Shown piece by piece: positions 18,155-27,195 of a stretch of DNA of 64,000 nucleotides. How positions within the stretch are numbered: position 1 is the stretch's first letter; each line of letters opens with the position of its first letter. Under the pieces are notes generated by a model. That model made no database searches, was not told the origin of the DNA, and worked only from the letters and a program-made list of their open reading frames with translations. The DNA is from Flavobacterium ustbae. GTDB lineage: Bacteria; Bacteroidota; Bacteroidia; Flavobacteriales; Flavobacteriaceae. The position numbers and the translations under genes are program-made. The stretch spans positions 62,001-126,000 of the forward strand of contig NZ_RPOC01000009.1 in the NCBI RefSeq assembly GCF_003946915.1, in the 5' to 3' direction.

Positions 18155-19138
18155 ATGGAAAGTAAAATAAAAAATACAATTTTAATTACGGGAGGAGCTG
18201 GATTTATTGGTTCAAATTTGACTGAGTATTTTTTGGCTTTAGGTTATAAAGTAGTTTGTCTTGATAATTTTTCTACGGGTCATCGTCATAATTTGAAAGA
18301 TTTTTTAGACAATTCCGATTTTAAATTAATCGAAGGAGATATTCGAAATTTAGTTGATTGCAATTTAGCGGTTGAAGGAGTGGATTATGTTTTACATCAA
18401 GCTGCCCTTGGCTCTGTTCCTCGTTCGATAAAAGATCCAATTACGACAAATGATGTAAATGTTTCTGGTTTTTTAAATATGCTTACAGCGGCACGCGATG
18501 CCAAAGTAAAACGATTTGTATATGCAGCAAGTTCTTCGACTTATGGAGATTCTCAAGGATTGCCAAAGGTTGAAGATGTTATAGGAAAACCATTGTCTCC
18601 TTATGCAATTACTAAATATGTAAATGAACTGTATGCTGAAATTTTTAGTAAGACATATGGATTAGAAACAATTGGGCTTCGTTATTTTAATGTTTTTGGA
18701 AGAAAACAAGACCCTAATGGAGCTTACGCAGCTGTAATTCCAAAGTTTGTAAAGCAGTTCATGAATCATGAAAGTCCGATAATCAATGGTGACGGAAATT
18801 ATTCTCGTGATTTTACATATATAGATAATGTGATTCAGATGAATGAATTGGCAATGACTTGCCAGAATCCTGAGGCAATTAATACGATTTATAATACTGC
18901 ATTTGGCGATAGAAACACATTAAATGATTTAGTTAAATATTTAAAAGAATATCTATCTGAATTTGATTCAAAAATAAAAGATGTTCCAGTCATATATGGA
19001 GAAAATAGGGCTGGAGATATACCACATTCGCTGGCAAGTATAGAAAAAGCAAAGAAAAATCTAGGTTATAATCCAAAATATTCTCTGAAAGAAGGATTAA
19101 AAGAAGCTGTTGAATGGTATTGGAATAATTTAAAATAA
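18155..19138 (+). CDS. wbpP: UDP-GlcNAc/GlcNAcA C4-epimerase, WbpP/TviC-like
   Basis: 327 residues, short-chain dehydrogenase fold with NAD. GxxGxxG is GGAGFIG (13-19); the catalytic Tyr150 and Lys154 lie in SPYAITK, with SSSTYG before it. The HQAALGSVPRSIKDP segment and RYFNVFGRKQDPNGAYAAVIP resemble WbpP/TviC epimerases acting on N-acetylated UDP-sugars. A WbpO-type dehydrogenase at 21342 would make it a pair giving UDP-GalNAcA. Ten bases after the kinase. Simple UDP-glucose epimerase activity is an alternative. Confidence 0.82.
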   Translation: MESKIKNTILITGGAGFIGSNLTEYFLALGYKVVCLDNFSTGHRHNLKDFLDNSDFKLIEGDIRNLVDCNLAVEGVDYVLHQAALGSVPRSIKDPITTNDVNVSGFLNMLTAARDAKVKRFVYAASSSTYGDSQGLPKVEDVIGKPLSPYAITKYVNELYAEIFSKTYGLETIGLRYFNVFGRKQDPNGAYAAVIPKFVKQFMNHESPIINGDGNYSRDFTYIDNVIQMNELAMTCQNPEAINTIYNTAFGDRNTLNDLVKYLKEYLSEFDSKIKDVPVIYGENRAGDIPHSLASIEKAKKNLGYNPKYSLKEGLKEAVEWYWNNLK

Positions 19139-19165
19139 AATTAAGATCAAGATAATATAGATCAA

Positions 19166-20557
19166 ATGAAAATTACAAAAATTTGCTGCATTGGTGCAGG
19201 ATATGTTGGAGGACCTACAATGGCTGTTATCGCTCAAAAATGTCCGCACATTCAGGTTACAGTTGTTGATTTAAATGAACAAAGAATTGCAGATTGGAAT
19301 AATCCAGATCCTGAAAAAATTCCAATCTATGAGCCTGGTCTTTCTGAAATTGTGGCAGAAGCAAGAGGAAGAAATCTATTTTTTTCTACAGATGTTGATA
19401 ACGCAATAGACGAAGCGCAAATGATATTTATTTCTGTAAATACGCCAACTAAAACTTATGGAAAAGGGAAAGGAATGGCTGCTGATTTAAAATATATCGA
19501 GTTGTGTGCAAGGCAGATTGCACGAGTTGCAAAACAAAATAAAATTGTAGTTGAAAAATCTACTTTGCCAGTTCGTACTGCCGAAGCGATTAAAAGTATT
19601 TTAGACAACACCGGTAATGGAGTTCAATTTCAAATCTTATCAAACCCAGAGTTTTTAGCAGAAGGGACGGCGGTAACAGATTTGTTAAATCCAGATAGAA
19701 TATTAATTGGCGGAGATACAACCCCAGAAGGTGAAGAGGCTATTAATTCATTAGTAGAAGTGTATGCAAATTGGGTAAGTAAAAATCAAATTTTGACAAC
19801 TAATGTCTGGTCATCAGAACTGTCTAAGCTTACAGCAAATGCATTTTTGGCACAACGTATTTCTTCAATAAATGCAATGTCAGAACTTTGTGAAAAAACA
19901 GGCGCTGATGTAAATGAAGTAGCTAAAGCTATTGGTATGGATAGTAGAATTGGACCTAAATTCTTGAAAGCTTCTGTTGGATTTGGAGGTTCTTGTTTTC
20001 AAAAGGATATTCTGAATTTGGTGTATATAGCAAAATCATATGGGTTGGATGAAGTTTCAGATTATTGGGAACAGGTTATTATTATGAACGATCATCAAAA
20101 AAGAAGATTCTCGAATAAAATTGTTCAAACATTATATAATACAGTAGCAGATAAAAAAATCGCATTCTTAGGTTGGGCGTTTAAAAAAGATACAAACGAT
20201 ACCAGAGAGTCTGCTGCAATTTATGTTGCTGATGATTTAATAAATGAACAAGCTAAAATCTCTGTTTATGATCCAAAAGTTTCTAAAAATAAAATGCTAA
20301 GCGATATGGATTATTTAGAAACGCGAACAAAAGAGGAAAACCTAAAATCTTTAAACGTTTTTGAGAATGCATATGAGGCATGTAAAGATGCACATGCGAT
20401 TGCCATTTTAACAGAGTGGGATGAATTTACAACGTACGATTGGAAGAAAATCTATGATTCAATGCATAAACCAGCCTTTATTTTTGATGGAAGAAATATT
20501 TTAGATGCTAAACAATTAGAATCAATTGGATTCGTTTATAACGGTATTGGATCATAA
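19166..20557 (+). CDS. ugd: UDP-glucose 6-dehydrogenase, eukaryote-like type
   Basis: 463 residues. Oxidises UDP-glucose to UDP-glucuronate with two NAD. N-terminal Rossmann loop [36 protein letters not shown], the STLPVRTAE motif, and nucleophile Cys277 in [17 protein letters not shown]. The length and these motifs resemble animal/plant UGDH more than the shorter bacterial Ugd form. The product can serve as a uronic acid in the polymer. Confidence 0.93.
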   Translation: MKITKICCIGAGYVGGPTMAVIAQKCPHIQVTVVDLNEQRIADWNNPDPEKIPIYEPGLSEIVAEARGRNLFFSTDVDNAIDEAQMIFISVNTPTKTYGKGKGMAADLKYIELCARQIARVAKQNKIVVEKSTLPVRTAEAIKSILDNTGNGVQFQILSNPEFLAEGTAVTDLLNPDRILIGGDTTPEGEEAINSLVEVYANWVSKNQILTTNVWSSELSKLTANAFLAQRISSINAMSELCEKTGADVNEVAKAIGMDSRIGPKFLKASVGFGGSCFQKDILNLVYIAKSYGLDEVSDYWEQVIIMNDHQKRRFSNKIVQTLYNTVADKKIAFLGWAFKKDTNDTRESAAIYVADDLINEQAKISVYDPKVSKNKMLSDMDYLETRTKEENLKSLNVFENAYEACKDAHAIAILTEWDEFTTYDWKKIYDSMHKPAFIFDGRNILDAKQLESIGFVYNGIGS

Positions 20558-20560
20558 AGA

Positions 20561-20568
20561 TAGTTTTG
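20561..20568 (+). promoter_or_regulatory. Possible -7 box for upxY
   Basis: TAGTTTTG matches TAnnTTTG in the 36-base gap before upxY, 25 bases from its ATG. There is no TTG 17-23 bases upstream, so this could be chance. Confidence 0.3.
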
Positions 20569-20593
20569 TATTTGTAAAGATAAATGAAAGAGA

Positions 20594-21058
20594 ATGAATT
20601 GGTACGTGGTATATACAAAACCCAAGTGGGAAAAAAAAGTAGCAGATAAACTTAATGGACTGGGAATAGAATGTTATTGTCCTTTAATTACTCAGACAAA
20701 ACAATGGTCAGATCGTAAAAAGAAAGTTGAAATGCCTCTTTTTAATTCTTATGTTTTTGTTCAGTTATCAGATTCAGAGCGAAATCAAGTATTTCAGGTT
20801 GCTGGAGTTGTCCGCTATCTATTTTGGTTAGGAAAGCCAGCAATTGTGAAAGATCAGGAAATTGAAATTATAAAGAAAAGCCTTAACGCTGCAAATATTT
20901 GCGATATATCAGTTTCTTCTATTCAAGTAGGAGATAGAATTAAATTAGATTCAGGTGCATTTAGTAATCAGAGTGCCATAGTTCAGGAAGTTTCAAATAA
21001 CTATTATATACTAGTCTTAGAAGCATTAGGATGTGTCCTGAAGATAAAGTACAAATGA
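20594..21058 (+). CDS. UpxY-family transcription antiterminator (NusG paralogue)
   Basis: 154 residues. An N-terminal NusG (NGN) domain starts MNWYVVYTKPKWEKKVADKL and contains CPLITQTKQWSDRKKKVEMPLFNSYVFV; a short C-terminal KOW-like part follows (IQVGDRIKLDSG near 115). In Bacteroides such proteins prevent premature termination in the leader of capsule operons and are encoded first in the operon. Here it is the last gene of the first unit, immediately upstream of a terminator and of a new promoter with a structured leader, so it probably acts on the second unit. Confidence 0.88.
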   Translation: MNWYVVYTKPKWEKKVADKLNGLGIECYCPLITQTKQWSDRKKKVEMPLFNSYVFVQLSDSERNQVFQVAGVVRYLFWLGKPAIVKDQEIEIIKKSLNAANICDISVSSIQVGDRIKLDSGAFSNQSAIVQEVSNNYYILVLEALGCVLKIKYK

Positions 21059-21076
21059 GACTAAAAATCAAGCAAT

Positions 21077-21123
21077 AAAACAGAAGAGAAAGTTTTTTTA
21101 AAGATTTTTTCTTCTGTTTTTTT
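21077..21123 (+). terminator. Terminator after the antiterminator gene
   Basis: Stem AAACAGAAGA (21078-21087) / TCTTCTGTTT (21110-21119) with a 22-base AT-rich loop, then a T run to 21123. It would end the 14892-21058 unit. Confidence 0.75.
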
Positions 21124-21202
21124 AATGTGTATTTATTTACACTCTGATTAGTAGGTTGTTGTAAAAGTTTGTGTTTAAACAGCATAATCGTTTTGTAAGA
21201 AT

Positions 21203-21216
21203 TACGGGAAACCGTA
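21203..21216 (+). promoter_or_regulatory. Palindromic operator candidate TACGG-GAAA-CCGTA
   Basis: A perfect 5-bp inverted repeat around GAAA, touching the TTG of the promoter at 21217. G/C-rich symmetry stands out in this AT-rich spacer. The position just upstream of -33 is typical of an activator site, though a repressor could also bind; as RNA it would be a GNRA-capped hairpin. Confidence 0.55.
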
Positions 21217-21247
21217 TTGAATTACTAGACTTATTATGCTATATTTG
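21217..21247 (+). promoter_or_regulatory. Promoter of the second polysaccharide unit
   Basis: TTG (21217-21219), 20-base spacer, TATATTTG (21240-21247): a complete match to the flavobacterial TTG/TAnnTTTG consensus. The WbpO-like gene starts 95 bases after it, leaving a leader of about 90 bases. Confidence 0.75.
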
Positions 21248-21270
21248 CCGAAAATGATTAATTTAGGTAT

Positions 21271-21315
21271 CTGAGTCAGAGTTTTGTGACTGAGAACGGC
21301 GAAGCCGTGAGTTTT
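21271..21315 (+). promoter_or_regulatory. Structured leader with attenuator-like hairpins
   Basis: Two small hairpins in the transcribed leader: AGTCA (21274-21278) / TGACT (21287-21291) and ACGGC-GAA-GCCGT (21296-21308). The second is GC-rich and followed closely by GAGTTTT, like a weak intrinsic terminator. It is a possible target of the UpxY-type protein encoded just upstream. This role is inferred. Confidence 0.4.
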
Positions 21316-21341
21316 AATGACCAGAAATAAATTAAAAAATT

Positions 21342-22631
21342 ATGAAGTTGGAAAAAAAAGTGAAAATTGCAGTTATTGGTTTAGGTTATGTAGGATTGCC
21401 ATTAGCTCGATTATTTGCTACAAAATACCCAGTAGTAGGATTTGATATAAACGAATCTAGAGTAAATTCCTTAAAGTCAGGAATTGATACAACTTTAGAA
21501 GTTGAAAATGAGGTTTTAAAAAAAGTTTTAATCGAAAATTCTAATGAAGAAAACGGATTGTTCTGTACTACTTCTTTAAAGGAAATTGAGGATTGTAACT
21601 ATTACATTGTTACAGTTCCAACACCAGTAGATAAAAATAACAGACCAGACTTAACTCCATTATATAAATCAAGTGAAACTGTTGGTAAAGTTTTAAAAAA
21701 AGGAGATATCGTTATTTACGAATCGACAGTATACCCAGGGGTAACGGAAGAACAATGTGTACCAGTTCTAGAACGTGTTTCAGGATTAAATTTTAATGAA
21801 GATTTTTTTGCAGGGTATTCTCCTGAAAGAATCAATCCTGGAGATAAAGAACATACAGTTGAGAAAATCTTGAAAGTTACTTCAGGTTCAACTCCTGAAA
21901 TTGGTTTAAAAGTAGATTCGTTATATAAATCCGTAATTACAGCAGGAACACATCTTGCGCCTTCAATAAAAGTTGCAGAAGCAGCTAAAGTAATTGAGAA
22001 TTCCCAGCGAGATATTAACATTGCTTTTGTTAATGAGTTAGCGAAGATATTCAATTTAATGAATATTGATACACAAGAAGTCTTAACAGCAGCAGCAACA
22101 AAATGGAATTTTTTACCTTTTAAGCCAGGGCTTGTTGGAGGACATTGTATTGGCGTAGATCCTTATTATTTAGCACAAAGAGCACAGGAATTTGGTTACC
22201 ATCCTGAAATAATTTTAGCTGGAAGACGTTTAAACGATAGCATGGGTGAATACGTTGCTTCGCAAATAGTGAAGTTAATGATAAAAAAAGGCATTTCTGT
22301 AAATGGAGCCAAATTATTAATGCTTGGGATTACTTTCAAAGAGAATTGCCCAGACGTGCGAAATACTAAAATTGTCGATGTGATAAAAGCTCTAAAAGAT
22401 TACGGCATAACAGTAACTGTTTTTGATCCTTTAGTTAGTACTGAAGAAGTAAAAAAGGAATATGGATTAGAAACAGTTAACGTTTTACCTGTAGAAAAAT
22501 TTGATGCTTTAGTATTAGGTGTAGCACATTCGGAATTTCTGAATATTAATTTTTCAAGTTTACAAAAAGACAAAAGTTTAATTTACGATGTAAAAGGAGT
22601 TTTAGGATCTTTAGCAGACAATAGGCTTTAG
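21342..22631 (+). CDS. wbpO: UDP-N-acetylhexosamine 6-dehydrogenase, WbpO/TviB-like
   Basis: 429 residues, UDP-sugar dehydrogenase family. N-terminal loop IAVIGLGYVGLPLA, PTPVDKNNRPDL, ESTVYPGVTEEQCVPVLE, FAGYSPERINPGDKEHT, and the catalytic Cys in KPGLVGGHCIGVDPYYL. These motifs fit the WbpO/TviB subgroup (UDP-GlcNAc or UDP-GalNAc to the uronic acid) rather than Ugd; WbpA/WecC-type enzymes are close relatives. First gene after the promoter at 21217. Confidence 0.88.
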   Translation: MKLEKKVKIAVIGLGYVGLPLARLFATKYPVVGFDINESRVNSLKSGIDTTLEVENEVLKKVLIENSNEENGLFCTTSLKEIEDCNYYIVTVPTPVDKNNRPDLTPLYKSSETVGKVLKKGDIVIYESTVYPGVTEEQCVPVLERVSGLNFNEDFFAGYSPERINPGDKEHTVEKILKVTSGSTPEIGLKVDSLYKSVITAGTHLAPSIKVAEAAKVIENSQRDINIAFVNELAKIFNLMNIDTQEVLTAAATKWNFLPFKPGLVGGHCIGVDPYYLAQRAQEFGYHPEIILAGRRLNDSMGEYVASQIVKLMIKKGISVNGAKLLMLGITFKENCPDVRNTKIVDVIKALKDYGITVTVFDPLVSTEEVKKEYGLETVNVLPVEKFDALVLGVAHSEFLNINFSSLQKDKSLIYDVKGVLGSLADNRL

Positions 22632-22660
22632 TTTTAAAATTCATTTTTTATTTAAAATAT

Positions 22661-23668
22661 ATGAGTTCAGATAAATCTATCATACATGTAATTTTAACGG
22701 GGGGAGTTGGAAGTAGATTATGGCCTCTTTCTCGTAAAAGTCGCCCTAAACAATATCTCGAAATATTTGATGGAAAATCTTTATTTGAAATGACTGTTGA
22801 GAGAAATAGTCATTTAGCTAATAAAGTAATGGTGGTAGGAAATGTTGATAATCATCAATTGAGTGGTCATGTAATGGATAAAACTAATACATCATATATA
22901 AATATTATTGAAGCAACACCAAGAAATACGGCTGCTGCAATTGCTTTTGCTGCTTTTGCCTCAAATCCAGATGATATTTTAATTATTACTCCATCAGACC
23001 ATATTATAGATCAGATGGATAATTATAATCAGGCAATATCTGAAGCTGTTGAAAAAGCAAATGAAGGATTTATTGTTACATTTGGTGTTATACCAACAAA
23101 ACCCGAAACAGGATACGGTTATATCGAAGCAAGAGGAGACAATGTTATTTCTTTCAGAGAAAAACCTAATGAAACAACAGCAAAAGAATTTATTGCAAAA
23201 GGCAATTTCTTATGGAATAGCGGAATGTTTTGTTTTAAAGCAAATGTTCTTTTAGAAGAATTAAAAAAGTTTCAGCCAGATGTTTACGAAAAATCTAAAG
23301 CCGTTTGGGAAGCAAATAAAGCCGGATTTTTAGATTTAGATTTATCGATGGAAATTCCTTCTATAAGTATAGATTACGCCGTAATGGAAAGAAGTAAAAA
23401 GATTAAGGTAGTACCTGCTTCATTTTCATGGTCGGATTTGGGATCATTTGAATCAGTATATGATTACTTAATATCGAAGGGGCATCCTATTGATTCTAAA
23501 GGTAATATGGTTATAGGATGTGATAAACATACAACCTTTTTAGGTTTAAAAAACACCATTTTTGTTTATACAGAAAATGCGAATTTAATTTTACAGAAAG
23601 AAGATTCGCAAGATGTAAAAGATATATATAACGAATTAGAAAGACAAAATTCAAATTTATTAAATTAA
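22661..23668 (+). CDS. manC: Mannose-1-phosphate guanylyltransferase
   Basis: 335 residues. Makes GDP-mannose from Man-1-P and GTP. The nucleotidyltransferase signature GGVGSRLWPLSRKSRPKQ starts near residue 15; further blocks are EATPRNTAAAIAFAA, TPSDHII, GVIPTKPETGYGYIEA, FREKP, LWNSGMFCF and ASFSWSDLGSFES. It stops after the transferase part and lacks the phosphomannose isomerase domain of long bifunctional ManC proteins. GDP-mannose feeds gmd/fcl at 41076-43132. Confidence 0.94.
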   Translation: MSSDKSIIHVILTGGVGSRLWPLSRKSRPKQYLEIFDGKSLFEMTVERNSHLANKVMVVGNVDNHQLSGHVMDKTNTSYINIIEATPRNTAAAIAFAAFASNPDDILIITPSDHIIDQMDNYNQAISEAVEKANEGFIVTFGVIPTKPETGYGYIEARGDNVISFREKPNETTAKEFIAKGNFLWNSGMFCFKANVLLEELKKFQPDVYEKSKAVWEANKAGFLDLDLSMEIPSISIDYAVMERSKKIKVVPASFSWSDLGSFESVYDYLISKGHPIDSKGNMVIGCDKHTTFLGLKNTIFVYTENANLILQKEDSQDVKDIYNELERQNSNLLN

Positions 23669-23683
23669 TATAAAGCATTTCAA

Positions 23684-24730
23684 ATGAAAAAAATTCTAAT
23701 AACTGGCGGTGCTGGATTTATTGGTTCTCATGTGGTTAGACGTTTTGTGAATAAATATCCAGATTATCAAGTTTACAATTTAGATGCCTTGACATATGCT
23801 GGAAATTTAGAGAATATTAAAGACATTGAAAATAACTCTAACTATAATTTTATTAAAGGTGATATTGTAGATGAAATATTTGTAAATGAGTTGTTTTCAA
23901 TGCATAATTTCGATGGAGTTTTACATTTGGCTGCAGAATCTCATGTAGATCGTTCGATCGAAGATCCATTAGCATTTGTGAAGACAAATGTAATTGGGAC
24001 AATGAATTTGTTAAATGCAGTCAAGAGTCAATGGAAAAATAATTTTGAAGGCAAGCGCTTTTATCATATCAGTACTGATGAAGTTTATGGATCATTAGGA
24101 AGTGAAGGACTTTTTACGGAAACTACTCCATATGATCCAAATTCACCATATTCTGCATCAAAAGCCAGTTCAGACCATTTTGTAAGAGCTTATGGTGAAA
24201 CTTATGGGTTACCATATGTATTAACAAATTGTTCTAATAATTATGGATCTTATCATTTTCCAGAAAAGTTAATTCCTTTATTTATTAATAACATTATAAA
24301 TAATAAGCCTCTACCTGTTTACGGCGATGGAAATTATACAAGAGATTGGTTATTTGTTGAGGATCACGCTGCCGCAATAGATTTAGTTTTTCATGAGGGG
24401 AAAAATCATGAAACATATAATATTGGAGGATTCAATGAATGGAAGAATATAGATTTGGTAAAATTATTATGCCAGATTATGGATGAAAAATTAGGTAGAG
24501 AAGAAGGGACCTCTAAAGAATTGATTACTTATGTGAAAGATAGACCGGGTCATGATTTGAGATATGCTATTGATGCTTCTAAAATAAATAGAGAGCTTGG
24601 ATGGAATCCTTCTGTAACTTTTGAAGAGGGCTTGGAAAGAACAATTAATTGGTACCTAAATAATGAAGAATGGTTACAAAATGTTACTTCAGGAGCTTAT
24701 AAAGATTACTACAAAAAACAATATTCTTAA
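23684..24730 (+). CDS. rfbB: dTDP-glucose 4,6-dehydratase
   Basis: 348 residues. Second step of dTDP-L-rhamnose synthesis. GGAGFIGSHVVRRF at the N-terminus, YAGNLENIKDIENN, LAAESHVDRSI, STDEVYGSLG with catalytic Asp/Glu, YSASKASSDHFVRAYGETYGLP with the Tyr-x3-Lys pair, and NCSNNYGSYHFPEKLIPL are all present. The companion genes rfbC, rfbD and rfbA lie 21 kb away at 45668-47993, an uncommon split. Confidence 0.96.
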   Translation: MKKILITGGAGFIGSHVVRRFVNKYPDYQVYNLDALTYAGNLENIKDIENNSNYNFIKGDIVDEIFVNELFSMHNFDGVLHLAAESHVDRSIEDPLAFVKTNVIGTMNLLNAVKSQWKNNFEGKRFYHISTDEVYGSLGSEGLFTETTPYDPNSPYSASKASSDHFVRAYGETYGLPYVLTNCSNNYGSYHFPEKLIPLFINNIINNKPLPVYGDGNYTRDWLFVEDHAAAIDLVFHEGKNHETYNIGGFNEWKNIDLVKLLCQIMDEKLGREEGTSKELITYVKDRPGHDLRYAIDASKINRELGWNPSVTFEEGLERTINWYLNNEEWLQNVTSGAYKDYYKKQYS

Positions 24731-24765
24731 ATAAACTTATTTGATTAAGATTAAATGAAATCAAC

Positions 24766-27189
24766 ATGAAAAAAATAATATACGTTCTTATTCTGTTTTT
24801 TACTTTTCTGTTTTCTTATAAAGTAACAGCTCAAGATATTCTAAAAAGTAAAGACTTAAGTACAATTAAAGTTGATTATTTATCTGATGATGACTTGGCT
24901 AAAATTAGTGCTCAGCTTAAAAGTAATAATGCTACAATAGAACAAGTTGAACCAATGGCACTATCGAAAGGAATGAGTCAGACGGAGTATGATAAATTAA
25001 AGATTCGCCTTAACGAATATAGTTCAAAAACGAGTAAAAATGCAGATAAACCGAAAATTACGGAAAGCAAATCTGAATATGGAAGAAAACAGGACAAAAT
25101 TAATAATGAAAAAGTCAAAGATTCTGCAAATGTTTTAATTTTTGGTTCGGAATTATTTGATAATCCAACTTTAAATTTTGAACCAGATTTAAAGATGGCA
25201 ACACCTATGAATTATATTCTAGGACCTGGCGATGAACTACAAGTAAGTGTTTATGGTGTTCAAGAATATAATGCGTCCCTACCGGTAAGTGTTGAAGGTA
25301 AAATTTCGATTGAATATGTAGGACAGATTTCGGTATCTGGAATGTCTATTGAAGCAGCCAATCAAAAAATAAAAGCTGCGATTGCAAAAGTATATAGCAC
25401 TGTTCGTTCTGGGCAATCTCAGGTAAGCGTTAGTCTAAGCCAAATAAGGACAATCAAAGTAACAATTGTTGGAGGTAAACAGCCTGGAAATTATTCAATT
25501 TCTTCTCTGGCTACCGTTTACAATGCTTTGCATTTAGCTGGCGGTCCTGGAAAGAATGGAAGCTATAGAAACATAGAATTAATTAGAAATAATAAAGTAT
25601 ACAAGAATGTTGACATATATAGATTCTTAGTTAAGGGAGATCAATCTGATAATGTTAATTTGAAAGAAAATGATGTCATTAGAATTCCAGCATATAGTCA
25701 ACGTGTTACCATGGAAGGTGAAGTAAAACGTCCAGGTATTTTTGAAATGAAAAAGGGAGAGACTTTTTCAGATTTGTTAAATTTTGCATCGGGTTTTAAT
25801 GAATTTGCTTATACGGCTTCTGTAAATGTATTACAGAAAACTGGTAAAGAATTTAAAGTTCATGATATAAATGAAAGTGAGTACAATTCTTATTTTCCAC
25901 AGTCGGGAGATGTTTTTAGAATTACAAAAATTTTAAACCGCTTTGAAAATAGAATAAAAATAGAAGGTGCTGTTTTTAGACCTGATTATTACTCTTTTAT
26001 GGAAGGAATGCGTGTATCTGATCTTATAGCAAGAGCTGAAGGGTTAAAAGAAGATGCATACAGTAAAAGGGCGAGAATAGTTCGTTTAAAAGCTGATTTA
26101 ACTACAGAGATTGTTAATGTTGATTTGACTAATGCATTGTCTGGAGATTTAAGTGCAGATATTGAATTGAAAAGAGAAGATATAGTAACTGTTTATTCTA
26201 TTTTGGATTTTAGAGAAGAATATAAAGTTACCATTGACGGAGAAGTAAAAAATCCTGGAGTTTATGATTATTTAGAAAATTTAACTCTAAATGATTTAAT
26301 TGTTCAGGTTGGTGGTTTGACAGGTTCTGCATCTAAAAGAGTAGAAATTGCTAGAATGATAAAATCAGATCAAATAGATGATTCAGATCCAAAACGTATT
26401 GAGTTGGTTCAATTTGAAATTACTACAGATAACAATGAGCAAGCTAAAAATTTTATTCTCAAACCTTTTGATGTAGTTAACATCCGTAGAATTGCAGTTT
26501 ATGAAAAACCAGAAATGGTAGTTATAAAAGGTGCTGTTGTATATCCTGGAAAGTATGTTTTAGCAAATAAAAAAGAAACTGTTTATAATGTTGTAATGAG
26601 AGCTGGTGGGCTTACATCTGTCGCTAATTTAGAAGGAATGAAAATTCTTAGACCAATTAAGCAAGATCAAATAGAGCAATTAAAAAGTGTTGATTTGAAT
26701 TTATCAAAAAATGATACTTTAAAAGAAAAATTAACAAAAAAGTTAGAAGAAGAGTTGAAATTCTCTACTATTCCAATTAATTGGGAGAAAATAGTAAAGG
26801 ATAAAAATCACTTCTCAAATGTTACATTATTTCCTGGTGATGAAATAGAAGTTGCAGTGTATAATGAAGGAGTAAAGGTTACTGGAAATGTATTATTGAC
26901 ATCAGAAATACCTTATAGAAAAGGAAAGGGATTCAAATATTATATTAACTCTGTTGGAGGAATTGACAATAAAGGATGGAAAAAGAAAGCATATATTATC
27001 TATCCTAATGGTAAGGCTGATATTACTAAGTCTTTTCTTTTTTTTCGTTCTTATCCTACGGTAGAGCCTGATTCTCAGATTGTTGTTCCTGAAAAACCAG
27101 AGACAAAAAAAATGACTACTGGAGAGTGGGTTAGCATAGGTAGTGTAATAACGAGTCTAGCATTATTAATTGTTACAGCATTTAAATAG
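24766..27189 (+). CDS. Large SLBB-domain polysaccharide export protein (second OPX)
   Basis: 807 residues. An N-terminal signal peptide (IIYVLILFFTFLFSYKVTAQD, no lipobox Cys) is followed by a charged spacer, then the polysaccharide-export domain around residues 145-235 (YILGPGDELQVSVYGVQEYN). After it come about five or six SLBB repeats with G-x-V-x-x-P-G motifs (MEGEVKRPGIFEM, IDGEVKNPGVYDY, IKGAVVYPGKYVL). A final hydrophobic stretch (WVSIGSVITSLALLIVTAF) may anchor it. It pairs with the Wzz-like protein encoded 7 bases later and is distinct from the lipoprotein at 14892. Confidence 0.92.
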   Translation: MKKIIYVLILFFTFLFSYKVTAQDILKSKDLSTIKVDYLSDDDLAKISAQLKSNNATIEQVEPMALSKGMSQTEYDKLKIRLNEYSSKTSKNADKPKITESKSEYGRKQDKINNEKVKDSANVLIFGSELFDNPTLNFEPDLKMATPMNYILGPGDELQVSVYGVQEYNASLPVSVEGKISIEYVGQISVSGMSIEAANQKIKAAIAKVYSTVRSGQSQVSVSLSQIRTIKVTIVGGKQPGNYSISSLATVYNALHLAGGPGKNGSYRNIELIRNNKVYKNVDIYRFLVKGDQSDNVNLKENDVIRIPAYSQRVTMEGEVKRPGIFEMKKGETFSDLLNFASGFNEFAYTASVNVLQKTGKEFKVHDINESEYNSYFPQSGDVFRITKILNRFENRIKIEGAVFRPDYYSFMEGMRVSDLIARAEGLKEDAYSKRARIVRLKADLTTEIVNVDLTNALSGDLSADIELKREDIVTVYSILDFREEYKVTIDGEVKNPGVYDYLENLTLNDLIVQVGGLTGSASKRVEIARMIKSDQIDDSDPKRIELVQFEITTDNNEQAKNFILKPFDVVNIRRIAVYEKPEMVVIKGAVVYPGKYVLANKKETVYNVVMRAGGLTSVANLEGMKILRPIKQDQIEQLKSVDLNLSKNDTLKEKLTKKLEEELKFSTIPINWEKIVKDKNHFSNVTLFPGDEIEVAVYNEGVKVTGNVLLTSEIPYRKGKGFKYYINSVGGIDNKGWKKKAYIIYPNGKADITKSFLFFRSYPTVEPDSQIVVPEKPETKKMTTGEWVSIGSVITSLALLIVTAFK

Positions 27190-27195
27190 AATATT

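Noticed and set aside
20961..21185. Minus-strand frame over the end of upxY and its terminator
   Set aside because: Includes the terminator's A/T runs; no protein-like pattern.
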